Source of the DNA: an uncultured Bacilli bacterium
Lineage (GTDB): Bacteria > Bacillota_I > Bacilli_A > RF39 > UBA660
Direction of reading: 5' to 3'
Length of the DNA: 64,000 nt
Assembly (NCBI GenBank): GCA_934130105.1
Contig: CAKOXL010000002.1
Span: 11,574 to 75,573, forward strand
The translations under genes were made by a program, and so were the position numbers. Position 1 is the first letter of the stretch. The number at the start of each line of letters is the position of its first letter. Positions 36,217 to 44,853 of the stretch are shown here, in pieces. The notes beneath the pieces were generated by a model. It was given only the letters and a program-made list of their open reading frames with translations, was not told where the DNA came from and ran no database searches.

Positions 36217-37779
36217 CTATTCTCCTTTCAACTTATAATAATATTGATAAGTACGTACCGTAAATACTAAATCAACTTCATCACTATTTGCTACCTCACT
36301 TGGTACTATTAAATATAAATAGTCACCTCTATAAATTTTATTGACAGCAGGTTTTATTCTTACTAACTTATATTCATCGCCTACTTTATATCTTATTTTT
36401 CCATATTTACTTAAAAATTCTAAATACTTAGACTTAGTTATATTATTAAAACTTGCCCTAATGTACATTACTTTTTCATTTTCACTTGTCGTTACAGTAC
36501 CTTGATATATTGGACAAGTATTAGTATTACATGACTGATAAGTATAATTTACACTATCTAATAAATCATAACTATTTATTTTAAAGTTAACACTTTCTGA
36601 CAAATTAATAGGTATATTAAACTCTTCGTTTAATTTACTACTACCTTTATCTTTAAATGTTGAAATATCTAAAACTTTTATCTTTACTCTCACAAATTTA
36701 CCATCTTTATTTATATCTTGATACTTTAAAATAAAATTAGCATTACTGTTTGCTTCTGGTAATTCATAAACTAATAAATACGATGTTTCCTCTAATGCAT
36801 TAATGCTTTTCCCTGTATACAAATTACCCATATCAGAAAAATAAGAATTAAATTTAGTTGTAGGAATATAATATTCATCATCTACAAATAGAAAAACATT
36901 TTGAGTGTCAAAAGTCCTAGATGTATTAAGTAAATTTTTAATATCTAAATCAACTAATACAAAATAAGTACCCTTCTCCGAAACGATATTTCCAGCATAA
37001 TCTTTATCTGTTAAATAAACATTATTAATCTTTAATTGATAATAATTAGAATTAAATGTATCAGACATTTTATAAATTTTATTTTCTACATAAAAATAAT
37101 TATAAAAATTGTAACCAATTATCCCAATTAATAAAAGTGTAATAATCATAAAATAAAATTTATGTTCCAAGATAAAGTATTTTAAATTACGAACATGATA
37201 CTTTATTTTACGAATAAATTTATCTTTATCAAATCCTACCTGAACTTCTACTTCTTCACGGTCTTCTTCCTTTATTTCTAAAAATTCCTTATCTTCCTGA
37301 AAACCAAAATTTTTAAGATCTATTCCAATTGCCCTTATTAATAAAATAAGCATCATCGGATAATAAAAAAGTGTCGATATAAACATTAAATCCCTAGTAG
37401 CTCTAGCAGTTACTAGTTTATAACCTTTGAAAACTTGATATGTAAAGTAGTTATTAACATACATAAACAGTATAAATACTAATATATTAACTAATAACAT
37501 TAAAATATAGCTAAAGTAAGGTTTATCTTTTCTTTTTAATAAATAAGAAAGAACAGCAGTAATTATAATAATAAATATAAACGATAAGGTTGTATATATA
37601 TTTACATAATTACTAATAGGATTAATACTAACATTATAACTAGCAGTAGCCAAATATTCTTTAGCAAATTGATATAATTTAAAATCTTTATAGTAAATAA
37701 ATATTACTAAAAGTAAAAGCAAAATATTAATTTTTTGAAAATATTTAATCAAAAAGGCATACGGCTTTCTAATAATCAT
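36217..37779 (-). CDS. Unrecognised membrane protein, first gene of the Tad series
   Basis: 520 residues. About five membrane helices (14-35, 53-80, 87-112, 128-152, 208-230), an intervening acidic cytoplasmic loop (KEEDREEVEVQV), and an outer C-terminal part of about 285 residues. One section (YQLKINNVYLTDKDYAG ... GTYFVLVDLDIKNLL) has the pattern of DUF4352-like immunoglobulin-type folds. One CNTNTC pair is in the outer part. It opens the minus-strand series that reaches tadZ, with an extended -10 promoter and GGGAGG. No function assigned. Confidence 0.62.
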   Translation of the reverse strand: MIIRKPYAFLIKYFQKINILLLLLVIFIYYKDFKLYQFAKEYLATASYNVSINPISNYVNIYTTLSFIFIIIITAVLSYLLKRKDKPYFSYILMLLVNILVFILFMYVNNYFTYQVFKGYKLVTARATRDLMFISTLFYYPMMLILLIRAIGIDLKNFGFQEDKEFLEIKEEDREEVEVQVGFDKDKFIRKIKYHVRNLKYFILEHKFYFMIITLLLIGIIGYNFYNYFYVENKIYKMSDTFNSNYYQLKINNVYLTDKDYAGNIVSEKGTYFVLVDLDIKNLLNTSRTFDTQNVFLFVDDEYYIPTTKFNSYFSDMGNLYTGKSINALEETSYLLVYELPEANSNANFILKYQDINKDGKFVRVKIKVLDISTFKDKGSSKLNEEFNIPINLSESVNFKINSYDLLDSVNYTYQSCNTNTCPIYQGTVTTSENEKVMYIRASFNNITKSKYLEFLSKYGKIRYKVGDEYKLVRIKPAVNKIYRGDYLYLIVPSEVANSDEVDLVFTVRTYQYYYKLKGE

Positions 37780-37809
37780 TTTATAGCCTCCCTACTTTAT
37801 TCTAGAAAT

Positions 37810-37815
37810 ATTATA
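37810..37815 (-). promoter_or_regulatory. Extended -10 promoter at the head of the Tad series
   Basis: TGT-TATAAT on the minus strand, 31 bases before the 37779 start, with only a T-rich -35. Confidence 0.6.
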
Positions 37816-37856
37816 ACATCAAGATAAATAAAAAAAAAGTAAAAGATAATAAATTG

Positions 37857-37865
37857 TGTTATACT
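37857..37865 (+). promoter_or_regulatory. Possible extended -10 promoter of the thioredoxin-like gene
   Basis: TG-T-TATACT on the plus strand, no -35. The transcript would begin within a few bases of the GGAGG site, giving a very short leader. Confidence 0.4.
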
Positions 37866-37880
37866 AAATATGGAGGTAAT

Positions 37881-38294
37881 ATGAAAAAGGTATTTAAGTT
37901 TAGTTTTTTATGTTTACTGATATTATTTGTATCAGGATGTGAAAAAAATTACATGAAAGAAATTAGTTATTCTGAATATGAAAAATTAATTGAGAATAAA
38001 GAAACTTTTATTTTAGAAGTTATGAAAACTGATTGTTCCGCTTGTATTAACTTTGAGCCAAAAATTAAAGCTGTTGCCAGTGAGTATAAATTAGAAATTA
38101 AATATATTAATATTGCTAATTTATCAGATGAAGAACATGATGCTTTAACTAAAAAAACTGGTGTTTCTGCAACACCAACGGTAATATTTTATAATGATGG
38201 GGAAGAAAAAACAGTTGCTTCTAGAATAAATGGTAGTGTATCAAAAGAAAAAATAATCACTAAGTTTAAAGCAAATGGCTTTATTACTGAATAA
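37881..38294 (+). CDS. Thioredoxin-like lipoprotein
   Basis: 137 residues. Lipoprotein signal with lipobox FVSGC (Cys about 19), then a thioredoxin fold with active site DCSAC (CxxC), beta strand KYINIANLSD and the cis-Pro loop GVSATPTVIF. Such proteins form or shuffle disulfides outside the membrane. ATG 37881 has GGAGG at 5 bases; an upstream in-frame ATG at 37854 lies in the promoter. It is divergent from the cysteine-rich Tad/T4SS cluster, which makes the cluster's proteins natural clients (inference). A plus-strand terminator follows. Confidence 0.85.
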   Translation: MKKVFKFSFLCLLILFVSGCEKNYMKEISYSEYEKLIENKETFILEVMKTDCSACINFEPKIKAVASEYKLEIKYINIANLSDEEHDALTKKTGVSATPTVIFYNDGEEKTVASRINGSVSKEKIITKFKANGFITE

Positions 38295-38311
38295 TATTGT
38301 TAATATTTTTT

Positions 38312-38333
38312 AAGAACTGATTAGTTCTTTTTT
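38312..38333 (+). terminator. Terminator of the thioredoxin-like gene
   Basis: Arms AAGAACT/AGTTCTT (38312-38318, 38323-38329) and a T run. Confidence 0.85.
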
Positions 38334-38340
38334 ATTGCAT

Positions 38341-38367
38341 AAAAAAAGAATAAGCATGAACTTATTC
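38341..38367 (-). terminator. Terminator of the 589-residue surface protein gene
   Basis: Arms GAATAAG/CTTATTC (38348-38354 and 38361-38367), then seven T on the minus strand at 38347-38341. Confidence 0.82.
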
Positions 38368-38374
38368 AAATACG

Positions 38375-40144
38375 TTATTTATCAAGAACAAGACGGAAAG
38401 AAATACTACTGTTAGCAGCGCCTGCACCTCTATGAAATGCAAAGGAACCAGCCAAAACACCTTCGTAATAACTACTACTACGAATAAACCAAGGAGAAGA
38501 AGCTGCAATGAAATTACTCATATCATTTCCCCATGTAATGTGGTAGCGATTATTATTATCACTATCTTTGTAAGAATAAAATGGGCCTAATTCACCAGTT
38601 GCATCACCTAATACTCTTTTATTATAAGTTGTTAATTCACTAACATTTGAATATATATCAAAGTATTTATTATCATATGTAGCTATACTAGTTGTATCAA
38701 ATCCACTACTTCCTAATGTATTCTCTCTATATGATGCCATATATTCCCATGATCCACCTGACATATCATAAATTCCTGTTATATTACCAGTAGTTGATGC
38801 CAAAACTCCAATATCTGTATTATACTCATTCTCACATCCATTATAATATCCTTCACTATGATCTGTTTGAGATTTTCCTACATAATTTAAAGATGGTGTA
38901 GTTGCGGCACATCCTGTTGTAAATGTTTGACTATTATTTATTCTTATTTCACTATTTATTCCATATTTTGAATGTGATAAATATGCTACTGCTCCCCATT
39001 CTGTATTTTTCATCATATGACTATCTAAAGTTCTATCATAATTATAAGCTAGATTAAACATAGTACTAACATTTATATTTCTTAAACTTGCTTGATTTGG
39101 AAGTACACTTATTTCAGAAGTAGTACCCGTAGTTTCAAATTTTGCTACCCAAATTCCATCTACATCTAATATTGTAAATGCTGGATGAGTTAAATATTCT
39201 CCGACAGTTGAACCAGTTGATGGTGTTACACTCTTACTTTCAAACACTATATTTATTTCTTGTTCAGTACTTTCACTAGGCTTGCTATCTACTGTTGTAA
39301 CATTTGTATAATTTCCTTCATTAAATATTTCATATCTATATCTTGGTATCCATACAAAGTACGATTCAATATTATCTTCTGGTATAATATCATCATTCTT
39401 ATAATTGATACTTTTATCTTTTAAAATAACACTATTAGCCCACTTTTTATCAGCATAACTGTACCAAGCTGTTGTAGTATCAGCTTTAGTTACTACTCCT
39501 GTATCTGATATTACTACTGGTACTAAATTACCACTTAAGACAGGATCTGCACCATTTAAAATTCCTTCTTTATAAGTAACAGCATTAACCTGCGTACCAA
39601 CTACTCTGATTTGTGATGCAAAATATTTATTTTGAGCTGTATTATCAGCATTATAATCAACCCATAAACGTAAAGTATAAGTAATGCTTTCCCCCTTTTT
39701 CAAAATACCACTTGTTATTAATCTATTATCATCTGAATAACTATTTAAATCACTGGTAATATTATAATTAGTAGTATGATTAAAAAGATTAAAACGAATA
39801 AATTTATTATCAAGTCTCTCACCAGCATCATCTAATAAAATATCATCCAAATAAACACTATAAAAACTATCAATAGTACCAGTATTAGTTAAAGTAAAAG
39901 AATAACCATCTTGTTGTAAAGCAACATCGTCTTTAGTTGGTACAACATTATTTAAAATTATTTTATCTTCATCCTTATTATCTTTAATTACAAGTTCCAA
40001 GGAACCAATTACTATTTTAAAATCAGTATTTTTAGTAACATCAAATCTAAATAATGCATAACTAGTAGAAATAAATATTATAGTAATAGCTAATAAAATA
40101 AATACTGCTATCATGGATACTTTCTTATTTTTTAAAATTTTCAT
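38375..40144 (-). CDS. Surface protein: camelysin/TasA-like N terminus, lectin/FGE-like C terminus
   Basis: 589 residues. A signal/anchor helix (9-30) ends in TSYALFRF, like TasA/CalY (camelysin) type proteins. A beta domain of about 170 residues follows (LTNTGTIDSFYSVYLDD, GILKKGESITYTLRLWVD), then a second domain (about 260-589) with GIYDMSGGSWEYMA and the ending ISFRLVL. This ending is the FGE-sulfatase/C-type-lectin fold used in surface proteins and in the variable proteins of diversity-generating retroelements. No reverse transcriptase is present here. Single-gene unit with a consensus promoter and terminator. Confidence 0.72.
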   Translation of the reverse strand: MKILKNKKVSMIAVFILLAITIIFISTSYALFRFDVTKNTDFKIVIGSLELVIKDNKDEDKIILNNVVPTKDDVALQQDGYSFTLTNTGTIDSFYSVYLDDILLDDAGERLDNKFIRFNLFNHTTNYNITSDLNSYSDDNRLITSGILKKGESITYTLRLWVDYNADNTAQNKYFASQIRVVGTQVNAVTYKEGILNGADPVLSGNLVPVVISDTGVVTKADTTTAWYSYADKKWANSVILKDKSINYKNDDIIPEDNIESYFVWIPRYRYEIFNEGNYTNVTTVDSKPSESTEQEINIVFESKSVTPSTGSTVGEYLTHPAFTILDVDGIWVAKFETTGTTSEISVLPNQASLRNINVSTMFNLAYNYDRTLDSHMMKNTEWGAVAYLSHSKYGINSEIRINNSQTFTTGCAATTPSLNYVGKSQTDHSEGYYNGCENEYNTDIGVLASTTGNITGIYDMSGGSWEYMASYRENTLGSSGFDTTSIATYDNKYFDIYSNVSELTTYNKRVLGDATGELGPFYSYKDSDNNNRYHITWGNDMSNFIAASSPWFIRSSSYYEGVLAGSFAFHRGAGAANSSISFRLVLDK

Positions 40145-40172
40145 AAAACCATCCCCTATTATTTATAACTAA

Positions 40173-40201
40173 ATTATATAATCTTTTTGCACATTAAACA
40201 A
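40173..40201 (-). promoter_or_regulatory. Promoter of the 589-residue surface protein gene
   Basis: Minus strand TTGTTT at 40201-40196, 17-base spacer, TATAAT at 40178-40173. Confidence 0.7.
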
Positions 40202-40390
40202 GCCTTTTTACATTTGATAACCAGAAAAAAAAGATATAAATTATATCCAATTAATTATTAAATTTCATTTACTTTTATAAAGTAAATAAAGCTTATAAGG
40301 GTAATTTTAATTATTGAAATTACTAATTAGATAGTTATTTTATGGTTCAATCTTAGCAATCAAAAAATGAAATTTTGATAAGCATAGACA
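40202..40390. other. AT-rich divergent intergenic region
   Basis: Between the two divergent promoters. It contains an imperfect palindrome around 40269-40289 (TTTACTTTTATAAAGTAAA) but no gene, RNA or known site that I can recognise. Confidence 0.5.
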
Positions 40391-40419
40391 TTTACAGCTT
40401 AAAGTATACATGATATAAT
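40391..40419 (+). promoter_or_regulatory. Promoter of the 279-residue lipoprotein gene
   Basis: TTTACA at 40391-40396, 17-base spacer ending in TGA, TATAAT at 40414-40419: both a -35 and an extended -10. Confidence 0.8.
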
Positions 40420-40445
40420 ATAGCCACTTTGAAAGGAAGAAAAAT

Positions 40446-41285
40446 ATGGAAAAGAAAAAAGATTTATTAGCTTTAAAATTAAAATTAATTACTTTTGCTT
40501 TCTCTGGTGCTCTTACAGTACCTTTAACTGGATGCGCACATGAAATTGCTACCAATAGTGATATTGAATATTCTATATTAGATCAAAATGACATTGACGA
40601 CATTGAAAGTGGTACTACCCAAATTATAAAAGTACCAAATAATGATTTTAATTTAGTAGTAAATTATAAATTTGATTTAAATGAAAATGAAAAATGGACT
40701 ATTTGTGATGATAAAGATATCATTATGGAAATTAATACCGAAAACTTAAGAGATGGCATGAAAGTATATATTGACAATATTCATACTGATACGACCATAG
40801 TTTCCTATAGTCCCTATTCTAATGGTATTTTACAAGATACTATGGATGATAGAATTCATAACTCCCTAATGCTTGGTTTTCCAATTTCTAACGATACTAG
40901 TTATGTTGGTTCCAATCATATTGAAGGACAAAATGAAACTTTTATAAGTGGATATAGTCATGGTGGAAATGGTTACTCTAATGGAACAATTACACAAAGA
41001 AGAAGATTAGAGTCTGAATATTTAGAAAGTGGTGTACATGCTAACCAAATTAGTAGCGTTATTGATTTAATTATTATTGATGAAAATGGTACAATTTCTT
41101 GTGTAAGTGTTAATTCTGATATATATGTTCCTGCATGGCCATTTATTAAATTTGTTAGTAATGGTGAAGTTTACTATAATTATTATTACTTTGAAAACAA
41201 TAAAACTAAAGTTAAGAAACTATCAGAAAAAGAATATAATGAATTTACCGATAGTGGCAACAATTATCAAAAAACTATACAATAG
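40446..41285 (+). CDS. Unrecognised lipoprotein
   Basis: 279 residues. Signal peptide with lipobox PLTGC (Cys near 30), then a soluble beta-rich domain (VVNYKFDLNENEKWTI, MKVYIDNIHTDTTIV, GSNHIEGQNETFISGYSHGG) and a Tyr-rich C-terminal stretch. No enzyme motif or family recognised. One of four plus-strand genes. It has the best promoter in the window and a long-stem terminator, so it is a strongly expressed single-gene unit. Confidence 0.72.
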   Translation: MEKKKDLLALKLKLITFAFSGALTVPLTGCAHEIATNSDIEYSILDQNDIDDIESGTTQIIKVPNNDFNLVVNYKFDLNENEKWTICDDKDIIMEINTENLRDGMKVYIDNIHTDTTIVSYSPYSNGILQDTMDDRIHNSLMLGFPISNDTSYVGSNHIEGQNETFISGYSHGGNGYSNGTITQRRRLESEYLESGVHANQISSVIDLIIIDENGTISCVSVNSDIYVPAWPFIKFVSNGEVYYNYYYFENNKTKVKKLSEKEYNEFTDSGNNYQKTIQ

Positions 41286-41301
41286 TCATAAATAATACAA
41301 T

Positions 41302-41344
41302 AGTGATTATTCGTTCTTATTGAACTGTAATAATCACTTTTTAT
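41302..41344 (+). terminator. Terminator of the lipoprotein gene
   Basis: Ten-bp arms AGTGATTATT/AATAATCACT (41302-41311 and 41329-41338), then TTTTTATTTT. Confidence 0.85.
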
Positions 41345-41353
41345 TTTACGCTT

Positions 41354-41830
41354 TTATAAACTACTAATCCAACTATCAATATCTTCTTCACTTGTTACTA
41401 AAGTATCAGAATAACTTTTAAAAACAATATTCATTTCTTTTTCTACCTTAGAATTAGGACACATATCTTTTATTTCCTTAAAAGTTTTACCAAGCCAACC
41501 TGCATTAGTAGCAAAAGGAATAACTCTTTTTCCATCTAAATTATAATGACTTAAAAAAGTTCTAATAGCTGGTACTGGACGATACCACCAAACTGGTGTA
41601 CCTAAAATAATAGTATCATATTTATCTAAATCAACATTAATATCTTGTATTTCTGGTAAATGGTTACTAGATTCACTATTCTGTTCATCATTTACTACGG
41701 AATCATAATCATCAGAATAAGGAACAACTGTTTTAATTTCTAAAATATCACAGTCTAGTTTTTCCTTTATTCTATTACTAATCATTCTAGTATGATTGGT
41801 ATAAGAAAAATAAACAATAATCTTTTTCAT
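41354..41830 (-). CDS. Flavodoxin
   Basis: 158 residues. FMN electron carrier. IIVYFSYTNHTRMIS is the FMN-phosphate loop, TIILGTPVWWYRPVPAIRTFL the second FMN loop with Trp, and FATNAGWLGKT the third. Cytoplasmic. Starts at ATG 41830, which overlaps the DUF362 stop (TAATG), with GGAG at 8 bases; an ATG 6 bases earlier is too close to it. Last gene of the aldehyde/redox operon and paralogous to the flavodoxin at 43475. Confidence 0.92.
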   Translation of the reverse strand: MKKIIVYFSYTNHTRMISNRIKEKLDCDILEIKTVVPYSDDYDSVVNDEQNSESSNHLPEIQDINVDLDKYDTIILGTPVWWYRPVPAIRTFLSHYNLDGKRVIPFATNAGWLGKTFKEIKDMCPNSKVEKEMNIVFKSYSDTLVTSEEDIDSWISSL

Positions 41831-42726
41831 TAACATTCTCCATCAATATTAATAATTTCATATTCACGATTTCCAATTCCAAGTTCATAAGCTCTTTCTA
41901 CTGTATGAATGGCATGTTTTTCTTTCATTCTATTAATTAAAGATTCCCTACCAGGATCATTAGAATTCATGATTGTATCATAACAACATTGATCAAGTGC
42001 GACTGGATCAATACTTGCGAATATTCCAATATCTTCCATCTCTGGATCTTTAGGATTAGAATCACAATCACAATCTATTGAAATTTTATTAGCAACATTG
42101 ATATAAGCCATATTTTCTGGTTTGAAATACTCAACAACAGCCTTATCTGCTTCTGCCATACTCTCTAAGAAACCATCTTGATCTTCTATTAAATTCCACA
42201 TTTCTTTCGTGTCTTTTGTTCTTCCTACAGAATGAATCCAAGCCTTTCCACTACTAGAAGCTACTCCAATACTCATGTTTTTTAAGGCTCCGCCAAAGCC
42301 GCCCATAGCGTGTCCTTTGAAATGAGATAATACCAACATAGAATCATAGTTTTGAATATGACTTCCTACGATATTTTTGTTTTGTAAATGTTCTCCACCA
42401 TGAACAGGAATTTCTATTTCTCCTTCTTCGTCCATAATGTCACATGGAGCAATTTCTGTAAAACCATGTGCTTTAATAGTTTCCCAGTGATCACTTGAAG
42501 TCATTCTTTTTCCTGGATACGCTGTATTACATTCTACGATTGTTCCCTTTAATTTTTGAATTAATCCTTTAATTAAATTGGGATCTAGGTAGTTATGACC
42601 ACCCATTTCTCCTGTTGATATTTTAACAGCTACTTTTCCCTTTAAATTTCGATTTAGTGCCTCATATATTTTGATAAGTCCTTCTTCACTAATATCTTTT
42701 GTAAAATAAACTTTTGATTTTTCCAT
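41830..42726 (-). CDS. DUF362 protein
   Basis: 298 residues. DUF362 proteins are often tied to Fe-S or redox functions but have no fixed reaction. Family blocks: VAVKISTGEMGGHNYLDP, FKGHAMGGFGGALKNMSIG and IGIFASIDPVALDQ. The cysteine-rich part (SIDCDCDSNP and DQCCYDTI) could bind a metal. No ferredoxin domain is appended. ATG 42726 has GGGAG at 8 bases; the upstream ATG at 42744 precedes this site. The gene starts 15 bases after the cupin gene. Confidence 0.82.
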   Translation of the reverse strand: MEKSKVYFTKDISEEGLIKIYEALNRNLKGKVAVKISTGEMGGHNYLDPNLIKGLIQKLKGTIVECNTAYPGKRMTSSDHWETIKAHGFTEIAPCDIMDEEGEIEIPVHGGEHLQNKNIVGSHIQNYDSMLVLSHFKGHAMGGFGGALKNMSIGVASSSGKAWIHSVGRTKDTKEMWNLIEDQDGFLESMAEADKAVVEYFKPENMAYINVANKISIDCDCDSNPKDPEMEDIGIFASIDPVALDQCCYDTIMNSNDPGRESLINRMKEKHAIHTVERAYELGIGNREYEIINIDGEC

Positions 42727-42740
42727 ACATTTTACTCCCT

Positions 42741-43169
42741 TCAATTTAATTTCATATATTCATCATCAGTCACTGCTTCACACCACTCATTTGAAGTTTC
42801 TTCTCCAGGTACTTCTACTGCTAAATGACTGAACCAACTATCCTTTTTAGCTCCATGCCAATGCTTTACATTAGCAGGTATTGTAATAACCATACCTGGA
42901 GCTAAGCTAATTGCCTCTTTTCCTTCTTCCTGATACCAACCACTTCCAGCAGTACAAATTAATATTTGACCTCCACCACTTTTAGCATGATGTATATGCC
43001 AGTTATTTCTACACCCAGGTTCAAAAGTAACATTAGCAATAAATAAACTTGTTTTATTAATATCTGTAAGCGGGTTTAAATAACTGTTACCAATAAAATA
43101 TTTAGCAAAATTAACATTAGGTTCTCCTAATCCAAAAACATTTTCCTTTTCAAATTCTTGTTTATTCAT
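42741..43169 (-). CDS. Cupin-domain protein
   Basis: 142 residues, one cupin barrel. Motif 1 WHIHHAKSGGGQILICTAG carries the two metal histidines. Motif 2 is PGMVITIPANVKHWHGA, with a further histidine. Cupins of this shape are commonly encoded beside carboxymuconolactone-decarboxylase-like proteins in quinone/aldehyde stress operons. It overlaps the CMD gene by 8 bases. The reaction is unknown. Confidence 0.9.
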   Translation of the reverse strand: MNKQEFEKENVFGLGEPNVNFAKYFIGNSYLNPLTDINKTSLFIANVTFEPGCRNNWHIHHAKSGGGQILICTAGSGWYQEEGKEAISLAPGMVITIPANVKHWHGAKKDSWFSHLAVEVPGEETSNEWCEAVTDDEYMKLN

Positions 43170-43482
43170 CTTTATACACTTCCTTAGCTAAATTAAATAC
43201 ACTCCAACCCTTAGGCCAACCAACATAAAAAGCGGCATGAGTAATAATTCCTGCCATTTCTTCTTTGGTAACCCCATTCTTCTTAGCATTTTCTAAATGA
43301 TACTTTAAAGAATTATCAGTGATACCAGATGACATTAAAGCAACTACTGTAATGATGCATCTTGTTTTTAAATCAATCGAATCATCATTCCAATTTTCAC
43401 CAAATAAAATATCATCATTATAATGAGCAAAGTTAGGAGCAAATTCTCCTAAAGCTTCTCTTCCTGCTGTTTGTTTAATCAT
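43162..43482 (-). CDS. Carboxymuconolactone decarboxylase (CMD) family protein
   Basis: 106 residues. CMD/AhpD-like fold: LKTRCIITVVALMSSG, LKYHLENAKKNGVTKEEMAGIITHAAFYVGWP. Only one cysteine, so not the CxxC peroxidase type. The equivalent yraC gene belongs to the AdhR (aldehyde) regulon of Bacillus subtilis. Overlaps the flavodoxin and cupin genes by 8 bases on each side. Confidence 0.88.
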   Translation of the reverse strand: MIKQTAGREALGEFAPNFAHYNDDILFGENWNDDSIDLKTRCIITVVALMSSGITDNSLKYHLENAKKNGVTKEEMAGIITHAAFYVGWPKGWSVFNLAKEVYKDE

Positions 43483-43984
43483 GATTACACCACTTTTCTA
43501 TTTTTTCTAAAGATGATTTTGCACTGCTTCCACGAATAGCTAATCCATCTTTTATAGTAGCATTCTTACAAAATCTATGCACATCTTCCATGATACTACC
43601 TAATCCTGAACCTTCATGAGTAGAAAAAGGCATCACAACTTTACCAGTAAAATCAAGACCCTCTAATACTGTAAATAAAGGGCAAGGGTAATGCCCCCAC
43701 CAGATAGGTCCACCAATATAAATGATATCATAGTTATCTAAACTATTTAAATGATTTTTAACTTCAGGTCTAATATCATTCGCAAGTTCTTCTTTTGCTA
43801 CATCACAACATTCATGATAATTGTAAGGATACTCCTTAACAGGTTCAACCTTCAAAAGATCAGCCCCAACAATCTTACTAATTTCTTCTGCTACAATTTC
43901 TGTATTTCCTTTATCAATATTTCTAATTCCATCTTCCATATAGTTTTCACCAGTATGGGAAAAATAAATAACTAAACTTTTCAT
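43475..43984 (-). CDS. Flavodoxin (long type)
   Basis: 169 residues. SLVIYFSHTGENYM is the FMN-phosphate loop, YIGGPIWWGHYPCPLF the second and FSTHEGSGLGSI the third FMN contact. The C terminus reads LAIRGSSAKSSLEKIEKWC, the common end of this flavodoxin group. Encoded 14 bases after the aldo/keto reductase and likely donates electrons within the detoxification operon. Confidence 0.92.
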   Translation of the reverse strand: MKSLVIYFSHTGENYMEDGIRNIDKGNTEIVAEEISKIVGADLLKVEPVKEYPYNYHECCDVAKEELANDIRPEVKNHLNSLDNYDIIYIGGPIWWGHYPCPLFTVLEGLDFTGKVVMPFSTHEGSGLGSIMEDVHRFCKNATIKDGLAIRGSSAKSSLEKIEKWCNHD

Positions 43985-43998
43985 AAAATCTTCCTTTC

Positions 43999-44838
43999 TT
44001 ATTTTTCATATTCAGGTTGCCATTTACTAAAACGCTCTAGAGCTTCTTCTGTTCTAACATAATATCTTTCTTTTTTATTAATACTTTCTATTTTCTTCAT
44101 ATCTTCTTCTGATAATTTAAAATCAAAAATATCAAAATTTTCTCTTACATGGTTGGTATTTTTAGAGCCAGGTATCGCAATAAATCCCATATCAAGATGC
44201 CATCTTAAAATAATTTGAGCTGGTGTTTTATGATATTTATTCCCAAGTTCTTGAAAAACACTTTCCTTCATTAAAGAAGAGTCCCCATGACCTAATGGAT
44301 ACCAACTCATTAGTTTAATATTCTCTTTATCAATTACTTGTCTAAGTTCTTCTTGTCTAAAATAAGGATGTGCTTCTACTTGAATTACCTGTGGTTTAAT
44401 CTCACAGTTTTTTAAAATCTCTTCTAAATATTCTCCTTCAAAATTAGAAACTCCAATTGCTCTTATTTTTCCTTCTTTATAGGCTTTTTCTAACATTCTA
44501 TACCCCTTCATATAATTGCCACCAGGTTGATGAAGAAATAATAAATCAATATAATCTGTTCCTAATCTTTCTAAAGTCTCATCAATAGCATTCTCATTTT
44601 CATACTCAGTAACCCATAGCTTGGTTGATAAAAAGATATCTTTTCTATCTTGGTTAGATTGAGCTATTCCTCTACCAGCTGCTCTTTCATTCATATAAGC
44701 ATTCGCAGTATCAATAAGTCTATAACCCATATTAATACCTTCTCTTACTGTGATATTAGCATCTTCTGGTGAAATTAAATAAGTACCAAGTCCAAAATTA
44801 GGCATTTCTACCCCATTATTTAATATTAACTTTTCCAT
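43999..44838 (-). CDS. Aldo/keto reductase
   Basis: 279 residues. NADPH-dependent carbonyl reductase, one TIM barrel. The catalytic tetrad is visible: Asp and Tyr in LIDTANAYMNE, Lys in STKLWVTEY, His in LFLHQPGG. IGVSNFEGEYLEE and IPGSKNTNHVRENF are the AKR cofactor signatures. Reduction of reactive aldehydes such as methylglyoxal fits the operon (inference). Upstream lies a 69-base remnant and merR. Confidence 0.93.
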   Translation of the reverse strand: MEKLILNNGVEMPNFGLGTYLISPEDANITVREGINMGYRLIDTANAYMNERAAGRGIAQSNQDRKDIFLSTKLWVTEYENENAIDETLERLGTDYIDLLFLHQPGGNYMKGYRMLEKAYKEGKIRAIGVSNFEGEYLEEILKNCEIKPQVIQVEAHPYFRQEELRQVIDKENIKLMSWYPLGHGDSSLMKESVFQELGNKYHKTPAQIILRWHLDMGFIAIPGSKNTNHVRENFDIFDFKLSEEDMKKIESINKKERYYVRTEEALERFSKWQPEYEK

Positions 44839-44853
44839 TTTATTCTTCCTTTC

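Noticed and set aside
38375..38490. Complete diversity-generating retroelement
   Set aside because: No reverse transcriptase, accessory gene or template repeat in the window; only the fold of the target is suggestive.
40340..40555. 71-codon minus-strand frame over the lipoprotein promoter
   Set aside because: Antisense to a strong promoter and the start of a real gene, with no ribosome site.
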